A DNA stretch of 64,000 bases from Archangium gephyra (GTDB lineage: Bacteria; Myxococcota; Myxococcia; Myxococcales; Myxococcaceae). This document shows positions 9,000 to 19,538 of this stretch, one piece after another. Both the position numbers and the translations under genes were made by a program. The notes under the pieces were generated by a model that searched no databases, had not been told where the DNA came from, and saw only the letters and a program-made list of their open reading frames with translations. How positions within the stretch are numbered: position 1 is the stretch's first letter; every line of letters begins with the position of its first letter. Location of the stretch: contig NZ_CP011509.1 of assembly GCF_001027285.1 (NCBI RefSeq), positions 3,728,501 through 3,792,500 of the forward strand, in the 5' to 3' direction.

Positions 9000-10508
9000 A
9001 TGGTGGAAGAGCGCACGCACAAGTCGTTGTGGACGGTGTCGGCGCCGGCGCGGCGCTACCCGTTCTTGCAGGGGGACCTCGAGGTGGACGTGGTGGTGAT
9101 TGGCGGAGGCATCGCCGGTCTCACCACGGCCTACCTGCTCAAGCAGGAGGGCAAGAAGGTGGCGGTGGTGGAGATGCACCGGCTGTTGACGGGGCAGACG
9201 GGGCAGACGACCGCCCACCTCACCGAGCTGCTGGACACGCCCTACGCCACCCTGGCCTCGGACTTCGGGGAGAAGGGCGCGCGCATGGCGGCCGCGTCCA
9301 CCCGGGCGGCCATCGAGCAGATCGCCGGGCTGGTGGATCGGCTGCGGATCTCCTGTGGCTTCCAGCGGCTGCCCGGCTACCGCTACGCGGAGACGGAGCG
9401 GGAGGCCCGCGAGCTGGAGCGCGAGGCCACCGCGGCGCGGCAGGCGGGGTTGATGTGCGCGCTGACGGAGGAGGCGCCGCTGCCGTATCCGGTGAAGCTG
9501 GCGCTGCGCGTGGAGGATCAGGCGCAGTTCCACCCGCGCGAGTACCTGCTGGCGCTCGCCGAGGGGATTCAGGGGGACGGCAGCTACGTCTTCGAGGAGA
9601 CGCAGGTGACGGAGCTGTACGAGGGCGTGCCGTGCCGGGTGCACACCCCGCGAGGCGTCCTCACCTGCCGGGACGTGGTGGAGGCGACGACGACGCCGCT
9701 CAACCGTGTCTTCCTGCACACGAAGCTGTACGCGTACCGGACGTACTCGGTGGCGGGACGGCTGGAGGGCCCGCTGGAGGCGGGGCTCTATTACGACAGC
9801 CAGGATCCGTACCACTACATCCGCACGCAGCGGGTGGAGGGCGTGGACTACCTCATCGTCGGGGGCGAGGACCACAAGGTGGGCTCGGAGGAGGACACGG
9901 ACCGCCACTACGAGGCGCTGGAGGAGTACACGCGGCGGCGCTTCCCGGTGACGCGCATCGAGTACCGCTGGTCGGGCCAGGTCATCGAGCCGGCGGACGG
10001 GCTGGCGTACATCGGGCGCAACAGCAACTCGCGGCACGTCTGGGTGGCCACGGGCTTCTCGGGCACGGGCATGACGTTCGGGACGCTGTCGGGGATGATT
10101 CTGACGGACCTGATCATGGGGAGGCAGAACCCGTACGCGGCGCTGTACGACGCGACGCGGGTGAAGCCGAAGGCGGGGGCGAAGGACTTCATCCAGGAGA
10201 ACGCGGAGGTGGCCTTCCGCTTCGTGGCGGACCGGCTGGCGAAGCCGGAAGCACACGACCTGTCCGAGGTGCCGCCTGGAGAGGGCCGCATCATGGAAGT
10301 GGATGGGAAGAAGGTGGCCGTGTTCCGCGAGGAGAGTGGAGCGGTGCACGCGGTGAGCCCGGTGTGCACGCACGTGGGGTGCTACGTGCATTGGAACAAG
10401 GGCGAGCGCTCGTGGGATTGCCCCTGCCATGGGTCCCGCTTCAGCCCGACGGGCGAGGTGCTCAACGGGCCGGCGGTGAAGCCGCTGCCGTCGAAGAAGA
10501 TCCGCTGA
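9000..10508 (+). CDS. FAD-dependent oxidoreductase with C-terminal Rieske domain
   Basis: 502 aa. The N-terminal DAO-type flavin domain has the dinucleotide motif VVVIGGGIAGLTTAYLL and ends with the conserved FSGTGMTFGTLSG region. The last 90 residues form a Rieske [2Fe-2S] domain with ligands CTH and CPCH (C-x-H-x16-C-x2-H). This FAD plus Rieske layout occurs in a family of cytosolic oxidoreductases of unknown substrate. The ATG at 9000 places the flavin motif about 33 residues in, which is normal; earlier in-frame starts at 8850 and 8868 are not needed. It is divergent from the sensor kinase gene across about 225 bases in which I see no gene. Confidence 0.88.
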   Translation: MVEERTHKSLWTVSAPARRYPFLQGDLEVDVVVIGGGIAGLTTAYLLKQEGKKVAVVEMHRLLTGQTGQTTAHLTELLDTPYATLASDFGEKGARMAAASTRAAIEQIAGLVDRLRISCGFQRLPGYRYAETEREARELEREATAARQAGLMCALTEEAPLPYPVKLALRVEDQAQFHPREYLLALAEGIQGDGSYVFEETQVTELYEGVPCRVHTPRGVLTCRDVVEATTTPLNRVFLHTKLYAYRTYSVAGRLEGPLEAGLYYDSQDPYHYIRTQRVEGVDYLIVGGEDHKVGSEEDTDRHYEALEEYTRRRFPVTRIEYRWSGQVIEPADGLAYIGRNSNSRHVWVATGFSGTGMTFGTLSGMILTDLIMGRQNPYAALYDATRVKPKAGAKDFIQENAEVAFRFVADRLAKPEAHDLSEVPPGEGRIMEVDGKKVAVFREESGAVHAVSPVCTHVGCYVHWNKGERSWDCPCHGSRFSPTGEVLNGPAVKPLPSKKIR

Positions 10509-10529
10509 GCCGGAGCCGCGGCCCGTAAC

Positions 10530-11255
10530 ATGGGCCGCATGAACTCCCTGGGTTTCAGGACGGGCCTCGCGCTTCTTGGGTTGCTGCTGAGTGCCTGTGT
10601 CAGCTCGGCGCCCGCCGTGCGCGAGGACGTCGAGGCGCCCGAGGTCGTCTCCTCGTCATGGGATGAGGCCCGCGCGGACCCGACGTGCGTGGTACCGCTG
10701 TGCGGTGAGGCGCGCTGTGCCATCTGGCGCTGCCAGGATGTGACGGAGGGGGAGGACCACTCCGTGCTCCTGGCACAGGTGGTGGTGCCGCGGACCGGGA
10801 CGGGGCTTCCCATGCCCCTGGGGCCGGGTCCCAGCGCGAGCCGCTGGTGGGGACACCCGCTGGCCGAGCCCCACTCCGCTGAGCCCGTCTTCGAAATCCC
10901 CTGGCACAACTGGAAGACCCGGGAGCTGAGCGCGCGCAGGCTCTACTTGAGCCAGTGCCTCATCGCGCGGGAGCCCTTCGAGAAGCACCACATCTTTCCT
11001 CAGCAGCCCATATTGGCCAGGTGGTTCAAGCGCCAGGGCATCAATATCCATGCCTTCACCATCCGCCTGCCCAAGAGCTTCCACCAATGGTTGCACAGTG
11101 GGGGGTCCGAAGGTGGGCAATGGAATGAAGCGTGGCGGCAGTTCATGAGTAAGAACCAGACTACCGCCAAGGCGCAGGACATGTGGCGGTTCGCGGGCGA
11201 GCTCATGGCTCGGTTTGGCGTGAACGGGCCCCTCGTGCCCTACTATTGCGATTGA
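10530..11255 (+). CDS. SitA-like polymorphic toxin lipoprotein (TIGR02269 type, HNH-like)
   Basis: 241 aa. The signal peptide ends in lipobox LLSAC (Cys23). After a variable, Cys-rich middle (about residues 50-70) comes a C-terminal domain with EKHHIFPQQP (H153/H154), then ARWFKRQGINIHAFTIRLPK and a downstream HQWLH. This resembles the HNH-like nuclease region of the myxobacterial TIGR02269 lipoproteins, now grouped with SitA kin-discrimination toxins that spread between cells by outer membrane exchange. The gene immediately downstream encodes the matching double-CXXCG partner. ATG at 10530; a second in-frame ATG at 10539 is possible. Base composition looks less GC-rich than the neighbours toward the 3' half, suggesting transfer. 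Nuclease activity is inferred. Confidence 0.75.
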   Translation: MGRMNSLGFRTGLALLGLLLSACVSSAPAVREDVEAPEVVSSSWDEARADPTCVVPLCGEARCAIWRCQDVTEGEDHSVLLAQVVVPRTGTGLPMPLGPGPSASRWWGHPLAEPHSAEPVFEIPWHNWKTRELSARRLYLSQCLIAREPFEKHHIFPQQPILARWFKRQGINIHAFTIRLPKSFHQWLHSGGSEGGQWNEAWRQFMSKNQTTAKAQDMWRFAGELMARFGVNGPLVPYYCD

Positions 11256-11259
11256 GCAT

Positions 11260-11985
11260 ATGGCGAATGCACGCAGGCAATATTTTGTCATGGAGGAAGA
11301 CAAGTCCGCGGGGTACACGGGCTTCGTTGAAGCCACGAACAAGTGGGGGCTCCCGGGCGTCCACTGCCCAGCCTGTGACGCCACCTGGGGGGGAGGGTTC
11401 TCGTATCCTTGCGTGGACCTGACTCCGGTGGCTGACCTGGCTGATTTCGAGGAACCTCGGCCCGAGCCCATTGAGGAGTATGAACGGCTGTGTGAGCTGA
11501 TACGTCCACTGCTGCCACCGGGGGCCATTTTACGACCCGGGTCGGATTTTGGCCCCTTGGTCGGCAAGGCGCAGGGTCGCTTCGGGCAGTTCGTCATGAA
11601 CTATTCGTGGATACTGATGGTGCAGCGCGAGGCCCTGGAGAAGCTCCATGCTGAAGGACTGCAAGGGCTCAAGGGTTGTCGTGCCGAGTTGCGCTTTCGT
11701 CAGCGCAACTCGCCCGAATTATTCGAGCTGCAAATCCTCCCCATGGGGCGTCTACACCGGGATTGCATGCCTCCCGATTTTCAACCGCCTTGCTCGCGCT
11801 GTGGCCGGAATTTCGTTCCACTGCCCGATGACCTCCTGTTGGACGCCACCTCCCTTCCAAAGGACCTGGATTTGTTCCGGCTGGAGGATTTCTCCCAGGT
11901 GATCGTCTGCACGAAGCGGTTCGTCGACGCTTGCAAGCGCCTGAGCTTGGACGGAGTGGTCTTCCAGCCCCTGCCAGTGAAGTAG
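11260..11985 (+). CDS. Double-CXXCG motif protein, SitI-like immunity candidate
   Basis: 241 aa, soluble. Two zinc-ribbon-like cysteine pairs are visible: CPACDATWG near residue 36 and CSRCG near residue 183. This matches the myxobacterial double-CXXCG family (TIGR02264) found directly after TIGR02269 lipoproteins. It starts four bases after the toxin stop, so the pair should be cotranscribed. Codon use is visibly more AT-rich than that of flanking housekeeping genes. The immunity role is inferred from family pairing and adjacency. Confidence 0.72.
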   Translation: MANARRQYFVMEEDKSAGYTGFVEATNKWGLPGVHCPACDATWGGGFSYPCVDLTPVADLADFEEPRPEPIEEYERLCELIRPLLPPGAILRPGSDFGPLVGKAQGRFGQFVMNYSWILMVQREALEKLHAEGLQGLKGCRAELRFRQRNSPELFELQILPMGRLHRDCMPPDFQPPCSRCGRNFVPLPDDLLLDATSLPKDLDLFRLEDFSQVIVCTKRFVDACKRLSLDGVVFQPLPVK

Positions 11986-12024
11986 ATGGTGCGGCAAGGC
12001 TCACGCCGATGGCACGATGGCTCC

Positions 12025-12741
<717 letters not shown>

Positions 12742-12767
12742 GGGTTCCAGGTCGAATCCGTGGAATG

Positions 12768-12811
12768 TCCCCTCGCCCTCCGGGAGAGGGCTAGGGTGAG
12801 GGTATCGGGTG
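12768..12811 (+). repeat. REP-like 44-bp palindromic repeat, copy A
   Basis: A GC-rich element with a CCCTC...GAGGG hairpin followed by a TAGGGTGAGGG tail and TATCGGGTG. It matches the reverse complement of copy C (19470-19513) at all but about three positions. It lies between two convergent genes, and the last codons and TAG stop of the phosphoribosyltransferase fall inside it. Similar CCCTCTCCC/GAGAGGG plus TGAGGG repeats are widespread in high-GC Gram-negatives. Confidence 0.8.
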
Positions 12812-13480
12812 TCCCGGGTTGTCCCCGTGGCCCCACGCCGGCGCCAACAACGCACGCACCTCCGCGTCCGTGACGTCGGGATGACTCGCGTACCCGCTCG
12901 ATACGGAGACGAAGGGTTCGGGCCTGTAGCAGCAGACGACCTCCTCGAACGCACCGTCCAGCAGGCGCAGCGCTTCTTCCGAGGCGACGGGGACGGCGGC
13001 CACCAGGGCGCGCGCACCGGCCCTGCGCAGGAGCCCCGCCGTGCGCCGGAGCGCCACGCCCGCGGCCGTGCCTTCATCCACGAGGACCACGGTCCTTCCC
13101 TCGAGCGATGGCGCGGGCGCACCCGGCCGCATGGCGCGCAGGCGCTGGCGCAGTTGCCGCCGGGCGCGGGAGATGGCCTGCCCCAGTTCCTCGTCGGACA
13201 GATTCAACGCGTTGATCGTGGCGTCATGGAGCCGCAGGGCCGCGGGGTACCCGAGCCACCCGAGCGTCACCTCGCGCCGGGCAGGCCCCATGGCGTGGAG
13301 CACGGGCTGGACGAGGGTCAGATCCAACGGCGCCTCCAGGACGCGGGCGACCTCGAAGGCCACGGGCACGCCCCCATGGGGCAGCGCGAGCACGGTGACG
13401 TCCTCGCGTCCGGCGAGGTGCAGGAGCAACCGGGCCAGTTTCTCCCCGGCCTCGGTCCGGTGGCGGAAGGGGGTATCCAT
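12791..13480 (-). CDS. Phosphoribosyltransferase family protein
   Basis: 229 aa. The PRPP-binding loop reads TVVLVDEGTAAGVALRRTAG, a variant of the usual VDDGxATG with Glu in the second acidic position. VTVLALPHGGVPVAFEVA near the N-terminus is the family's PRT core start. Many such proteins are stand-alone PRTases of unknown substrate. ATG at 13480 gives a normal N-terminus. The C-terminal residues (HPIPSP) and stop are encoded by a REP-like repeat, so the original tail may have been replaced by the repeat. The upstream region is shared with the divergent mrfA-like gene. Confidence 0.8.
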   Translation of the reverse strand: MDTPFRHRTEAGEKLARLLLHLAGREDVTVLALPHGGVPVAFEVARVLEAPLDLTLVQPVLHAMGPARREVTLGWLGYPAALRLHDATINALNLSDEELGQAISRARRQLRQRLRAMRPGAPAPSLEGRTVVLVDEGTAAGVALRRTAGLLRRAGARALVAAVPVASEEALRLLDGAFEEVVCCYRPEPFVSVSSGYASHPDVTDAEVRALLAPAWGHGDNPGHPIPSP

Positions 13481-13591
13481 CTGCGCACAACGTGCGGTGC
13501 GCTCCCAGGTGCCGCAACGCGGTGGAAACCTCCGCGAGTCCATGTCACGACGCTTGCCGGGACGCTCCCCAGGAAGGAATGCGCTCGCGCG

Positions 13592-13620
13592 TTGCCTCGC
13601 CGGGTGCACGTCTGTACAGT
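13592..13620 (+). promoter_or_regulatory. Predicted sigma-70-type promoter for the mrfA-like gene
   Basis: TTGCCT (13592-13597) and TACAGT (13615-13620) are separated by 17 bases. The -10 overlaps the 8-bp palindrome CTGTACAG (13612-13619). The expected transcript would start about four bases before the ATG at 13631, so the mRNA would be nearly leaderless. The prediction rests on motif spacing only. Confidence 0.45.
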
Positions 13621-13630
13621 GCCCGGCCCC

Positions 13631-16048
<2,418 letters not shown>

Positions 16049-16060
16049 GCGAGGTGCACC

Positions 16061-17467
16061 GTGGACTTGAAACGCAAGCTGGCCCGGCTTGGCGGTATCG
16101 GTCCCGGTGGGAAGCCGGGGGCGAAGCCGTCCGCCGAGCCGGAAGCTCCGGCGGCCGAGGCCTCCGCCACTCCCCCGGTGGAGGCGCCTCCCGCGCCCGT
16201 GGAGACGCCTGCCCTGGTGGAGTCCCCGAAGCAGCCGGACCCGCGGGTGGTGGCGCTCAAGCGGATGCTCGGCGACTGGTCCGAGCGTCAGGGCGTGGCG
16301 GTGGCTCGTCGAGGCCCCACGGCGGCACCGCGTCCGGGTCCTCTGCCCGCCGAGCCCCGGACGACTCCGCACGGCGTCATCCACGTCGCCGAGCGCCTGC
16401 TCCCACCGGACCACCACCACGGCAACGCCCCGCTCGCGCAGGCCCTGGACGTGGAGTCACCGCTGGTGGCGAGCCTCGCGCTGCAACCGGGGCTGGCGGG
16501 CGTGGACTTCCAGCGGATGCTCTTCCTGGACACGGAGACGACGGGGCTCGCGGGAGGAACGGGCACCGTGCCCTTCCTGGTGGGCCTGGCGTGGTTCGAG
16601 GGCCGCTCGCTCCGGGTGCACCAGCTCTTCCTCAAGCGGCTGGGCGAGGAGGCGCCGATGCTGCGGGCGCTGGCCGAGCGCATGGCCGAGTCCTCCTGCC
16701 TGGTGACGTTCAACGGCAAGAGCTTCGACTGGCCGCTGCTGCGCACGCGCTTCGTGCTCAACCGCGTGAAGCCACCCGCGGAACTGCCCCACCTGGACCT
16801 GCTGCACTGCGCGCGCCGCGTCTTCAAGTACCGCGGCTCCGGGACGCGGCTGGTGCACCTGGAGGAGCAGGTGCTCGACTACCACCGGGTGGGGGACGTG
16901 GACGGGGCGCTGATTCCGGACCTCTACTTCCGCTTCCTGCGAGGGGCGGACGGCTCGGCGCTGACGCCGGTGCTGGAGCACAACGCGAACGATCTGCTGC
17001 TGCTGGCGGCGCTGTTGGGCATGCTGGGGCGGCGCTTCCGGGCGAGCGGCGCCGAGGGCGAGGATCCGCGCGACCTCCTGGGCTTCGCGGGGGTGGCGCT
17101 CCGGGCGCGGGACTACGAGCGGGCCCACGCCTTCGCCCGGGCCGCCGCGGCGGGAGACACGGGGGCGGTGGGCGCCGAGGCGCTCGCGATGGCTTCCCGC
17201 CTGTCGCGCCGGGTGGGGGATGACCGGACGGCGGTGGCGAACCTGCAACGGGCGCTCGCGTCGGCGCGGGCGGACCAGGTGGCGCCGCTGCACCTCTCGC
17301 TGGCCAAGCTGTACGAGCATGGCCTCAAGGACCTTCCGCGCGCCCTGCACCATGCGCGGCTCGCCGCGCCCGCGGAGAGCTCCGACGCACTGCGCCGCCG
17401 TGTCGAGCGCCTGGAGCGCAAGCTCTCCCGCGTGGCGCGTAAGTACGCATTGGACTTCGGCAAGTGA
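16061..17467 (+). CDS. mrfB: RNase H-like exonuclease with TPR region, MrfB (YprB)-like
   Basis: 468 aa from a GTG start. After a low-complexity Pro/Ala-rich N-terminus (about 20-110) comes a DEDD-type exonuclease domain: D157-T-E159 in LFLDTETTGLAGGTG, then LVTFNGKSFDWPLLRTRF, HLDLLH, and EHNANDLLLLAAL. The last 130 residues form helical TPR-like repeats. MrfB in B. subtilis is the exonuclease partner of the MrfA helicase. The same gene order and 12-base gap here argue for a repair operon against interstrand crosslinks. The assignment is by motif and synteny; activity is inferred. Confidence 0.85.
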   Translation: MDLKRKLARLGGIGPGGKPGAKPSAEPEAPAAEASATPPVEAPPAPVETPALVESPKQPDPRVVALKRMLGDWSERQGVAVARRGPTAAPRPGPLPAEPRTTPHGVIHVAERLLPPDHHHGNAPLAQALDVESPLVASLALQPGLAGVDFQRMLFLDTETTGLAGGTGTVPFLVGLAWFEGRSLRVHQLFLKRLGEEAPMLRALAERMAESSCLVTFNGKSFDWPLLRTRFVLNRVKPPAELPHLDLLHCARRVFKYRGSGTRLVHLEEQVLDYHRVGDVDGALIPDLYFRFLRGADGSALTPVLEHNANDLLLLAALLGMLGRRFRASGAEGEDPRDLLGFAGVALRARDYERAHAFARAAAAGDTGAVGAEALAMASRLSRRVGDDRTAVANLQRALASARADQVAPLHLSLAKLYEHGLKDLPRALHHARLAAPAESSDALRRRVERLERKLSRVARKYALDFGK

Positions 17468-17543
17468 GTGGGATTGGACGGATCCGTCCTCCCCGTGGGC
17501 AATTGAACCGTAGCGCGATACTTCCAAAGTAGGGCCCGCCTGA

Positions 17544-17563
17544 AGTCTCTCCAAGGGGAGACT
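17544..17563 (+). other. Hairpin before the cytochrome gene
   Basis: AGTCTC (17544-17549) pairs with GAGACT (17558-17563), with further TCC/GGG pairing inside. The stem ends directly before the GGAGG ribosome site of the next gene (17565-17569). It may end mrfB transcripts or affect translation of the downstream gene; no T-tract follows. Confidence 0.4.
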
Positions 17564-17579
17564 CGGAGGGGGGTTGTGT

Positions 17580-19364
17580 ATGGACAGCAGGAACGCAGGA
17601 GGGGTGTTCGTCTGGCTGGTCCTCGTGGGGGTGCTGGGAGGTTGCGCATCGGCTCCGCGCACGTCCCCACCCCCTGTTTCCGATACGGGAGGCAGTGGCC
17701 CGCCGGCCGGGCTGTCCCAGCGGGAGCGCGAGGGTTTCTACCACCTGGCCCAGGGCAATGAGCACCTGTGGCTCGCCGTGCTCCGCGCGCTGCCGAGCCG
17801 GAGCACCCTGGAGGGGAAGGCGGCCGGCTTCCAGTCCTTCCTGGATGCGCCCGAGCGCTTCGGCTTCCTGGCGGACCCGGACAGCTCCGAGGGCTTGCCG
17901 GTGGGTGTGGCGCTCGTGCCCGCCACCGAGCGTCAGCCCGTGGCCCGCGTGGGCCTCAACTGCGCCGCCTGCCACGTGGGCGAGTTCCACTACCGCGGCG
18001 CCAGGGTGCGGGTGGATGGCGCGCCGAGCCTCCTCAACATGGACGACTTCAACCGCGAGGCGGTGGAGGTGCTGTCCAGGACGCTCCTGGACCGGACGCA
18101 ACTCCTGGCCTTCCTCCAGCGGCTCGCCGTGTCCCTGCCCGAGTCGGCGCGCGGGGGCAGGCCGCGGAGTCTGGAGCAGGTGGCCGATGAGCAACTCCAG
18201 AAGGCCTATCCCGATACGGATCTCACGCCCGATGGAAACTCGAGTGCGCGGGAGAAGCTCGTCGCCGAGGTGGAGTGGTACTGCGGCTCGCAGACGCCGA
18301 GCCCGTGCGCGCCGCCCCTGCTCAAGGCGGATCCGGTGGTCCTGCGGGAGTTCGATGAGCAGCTCAACCAATACTTCCATGAGCTGAGCCGCAAGCAGGT
18401 GCGCACCGTCCCCGATGCCATCCGGGTGCTGCGCGGACATCTGGTGTATTTCATGAGGCTCGGGACGCTGAGCTTCGCCGCCCAGGCGGGCCCGGGCCGG
18501 GTGGATGCCTTTGGCGTGGCGCGCGGCGTGTTGTTCGGTCCGCAGGTGGCGGGCGTGCTGGATGCGCCGGTGAGCTATCCCTGCCTCTGGGAGTTCCAGA
18601 CGAGCCCGTGGCTGCACTGGGACGGGAACACCAATTCCATCATGGAGCGCAACATCGGCCAGGCGCTCGGCATGGGGGCCGTCGTCGACCGGCGGACCTT
18701 CGAGTCCTCCGTGCTTCCACGCAACCTGGCGGAGATGGAGCGGCTCTCGCGCAAGCTCGTCTCACCCCGGTGGCCAGAGGAGGCCTTCGGAGCGCTGGAG
18801 GCCGCACGCATCGAACGCGGGAGTGGACTGTTCACCCAGAACTGCCAGGGCTGCCATGACAAGCCGGGAGTGATTCCCCTGGAGACGGTGGGCACGGATG
18901 CGAACCGGGCCCGGAGCTTCGCGTCGATGGTGGGAGACCTGGAGTTCCCGGCGGCGTTGCACGATCTGCTCTCGCGGGTGAAGCAGCGGGCCTATGCGCG
19001 CGAGGCGATGACCCAGGAGGAGCTCAGCCCCTTGGAGCCGGGCCTCGTCTACTGGCGCGCGCCGATGGGGTACGTGTCCCGGCCGTTGGCGGGCATCTGG
19101 GCGAGTCCACCCTATCTGCACAACGGCTCGGTGCCCACGCTGTGGGACCTGCTCCAGCCGGCGGCACGGCGTCCGGCGCGCTTCCCCATGGGCCAGCACG
19201 AGTACGACCCGGAGAAGGTCGGCTACGTCACCGAGGTCTCCGGCACGCCCCGCTTCACCTTCGACGTGTCGTTGCCCGGCAACGGCAATGGGGGGCACGA
19301 GTACGGGACCGGCCTGTCCGATGAGGAGAAGCGCGACCTCATCGAGTACCTGAAGTCGCTCTGA
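17580..19364 (+). CDS. Diheme c-type cytochrome lipoprotein (RoxA/MauG-related)
   Basis: 594 aa. The signal peptide has lipobox LGGC. Two heme c sites are visible: C128-AA-C131-H132 and C422-QG-C425-H426. After the second heme comes the conserved text RPLAGIWASPPYLHNGSVPT and RFPMGQHEYDPEKVGYV, which resembles the RoxA/RoxB rubber oxygenase and related diheme peroxidase superfamily. Spacing between the hemes (294 residues) is larger than I recall for RoxA, so a different substrate is quite possible. It would sit on the outside of a membrane. ATG at 17580 follows GGAGGGGGG. It ends convergent with a FUSC gene, with two repeats between them. Confidence 0.75.
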   Translation: MDSRNAGGVFVWLVLVGVLGGCASAPRTSPPPVSDTGGSGPPAGLSQREREGFYHLAQGNEHLWLAVLRALPSRSTLEGKAAGFQSFLDAPERFGFLADPDSSEGLPVGVALVPATERQPVARVGLNCAACHVGEFHYRGARVRVDGAPSLLNMDDFNREAVEVLSRTLLDRTQLLAFLQRLAVSLPESARGGRPRSLEQVADEQLQKAYPDTDLTPDGNSSAREKLVAEVEWYCGSQTPSPCAPPLLKADPVVLREFDEQLNQYFHELSRKQVRTVPDAIRVLRGHLVYFMRLGTLSFAAQAGPGRVDAFGVARGVLFGPQVAGVLDAPVSYPCLWEFQTSPWLHWDGNTNSIMERNIGQALGMGAVVDRRTFESSVLPRNLAEMERLSRKLVSPRWPEEAFGALEAARIERGSGLFTQNCQGCHDKPGVIPLETVGTDANRARSFASMVGDLEFPAALHDLLSRVKQRAYAREAMTQEELSPLEPGLVYWRAPMGYVSRPLAGIWASPPYLHNGSVPTLWDLLQPAARRPARFPMGQHEYDPEKVGYVTEVSGTPRFTFDVSLPGNGNGGHEYGTGLSDEEKRDLIEYLKSL

Positions 19365-19374
19365 GTCCACGATC

Positions 19375-19417
19375 TCCCCTCTCCCCTCGGGAGAGGGTCG
19401 GGGTGAGGGTGTCCGGG
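19375..19417 (+). repeat. REP-like repeat, copy B
   Basis: TCCCCTCTCCCCTCGGGAGAGGG followed by TCGGGGTGAGGGTGTCC. Same design as copies A and C but more diverged. It faces copy C head to head within 175 bases, between the convergent cytochrome and FUSC genes, so the pair could form a large cruciform or act as a bidirectional transcript end. Confidence 0.75.
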
Positions 19418-19469
19418 CCCGTTCTTCAACCCGTGGCCCGGAGTGTGGACAGAGGGTTCAACCCGAGTT

Positions 19470-19513
19470 CACCCGATACCCTCACCCCGTCCCTCTCCCG
19501 GAGGGCGAGGGGA
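19470..19513 (-). repeat. REP-like repeat, copy C
   Basis: The reverse complement reads TCCCCTCGCCCTCCGGGAGA followed by GGGACGGGGTGAGGGTATCGGGTG. That is copy A (12768-12811) except for a few bases in the CTAG/ACGG segment. Orientation is opposite to copy B. Confidence 0.8.
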
Positions 19514-19538
19514 TATGGGCGCGAGTTGTTGAAGGGGC

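Noticed and set aside
19370-19520. CRISPR-like or tandem array at 19.4 kb
   Set aside because: Only two inverted copies of a REP-like element with no regular spacers.
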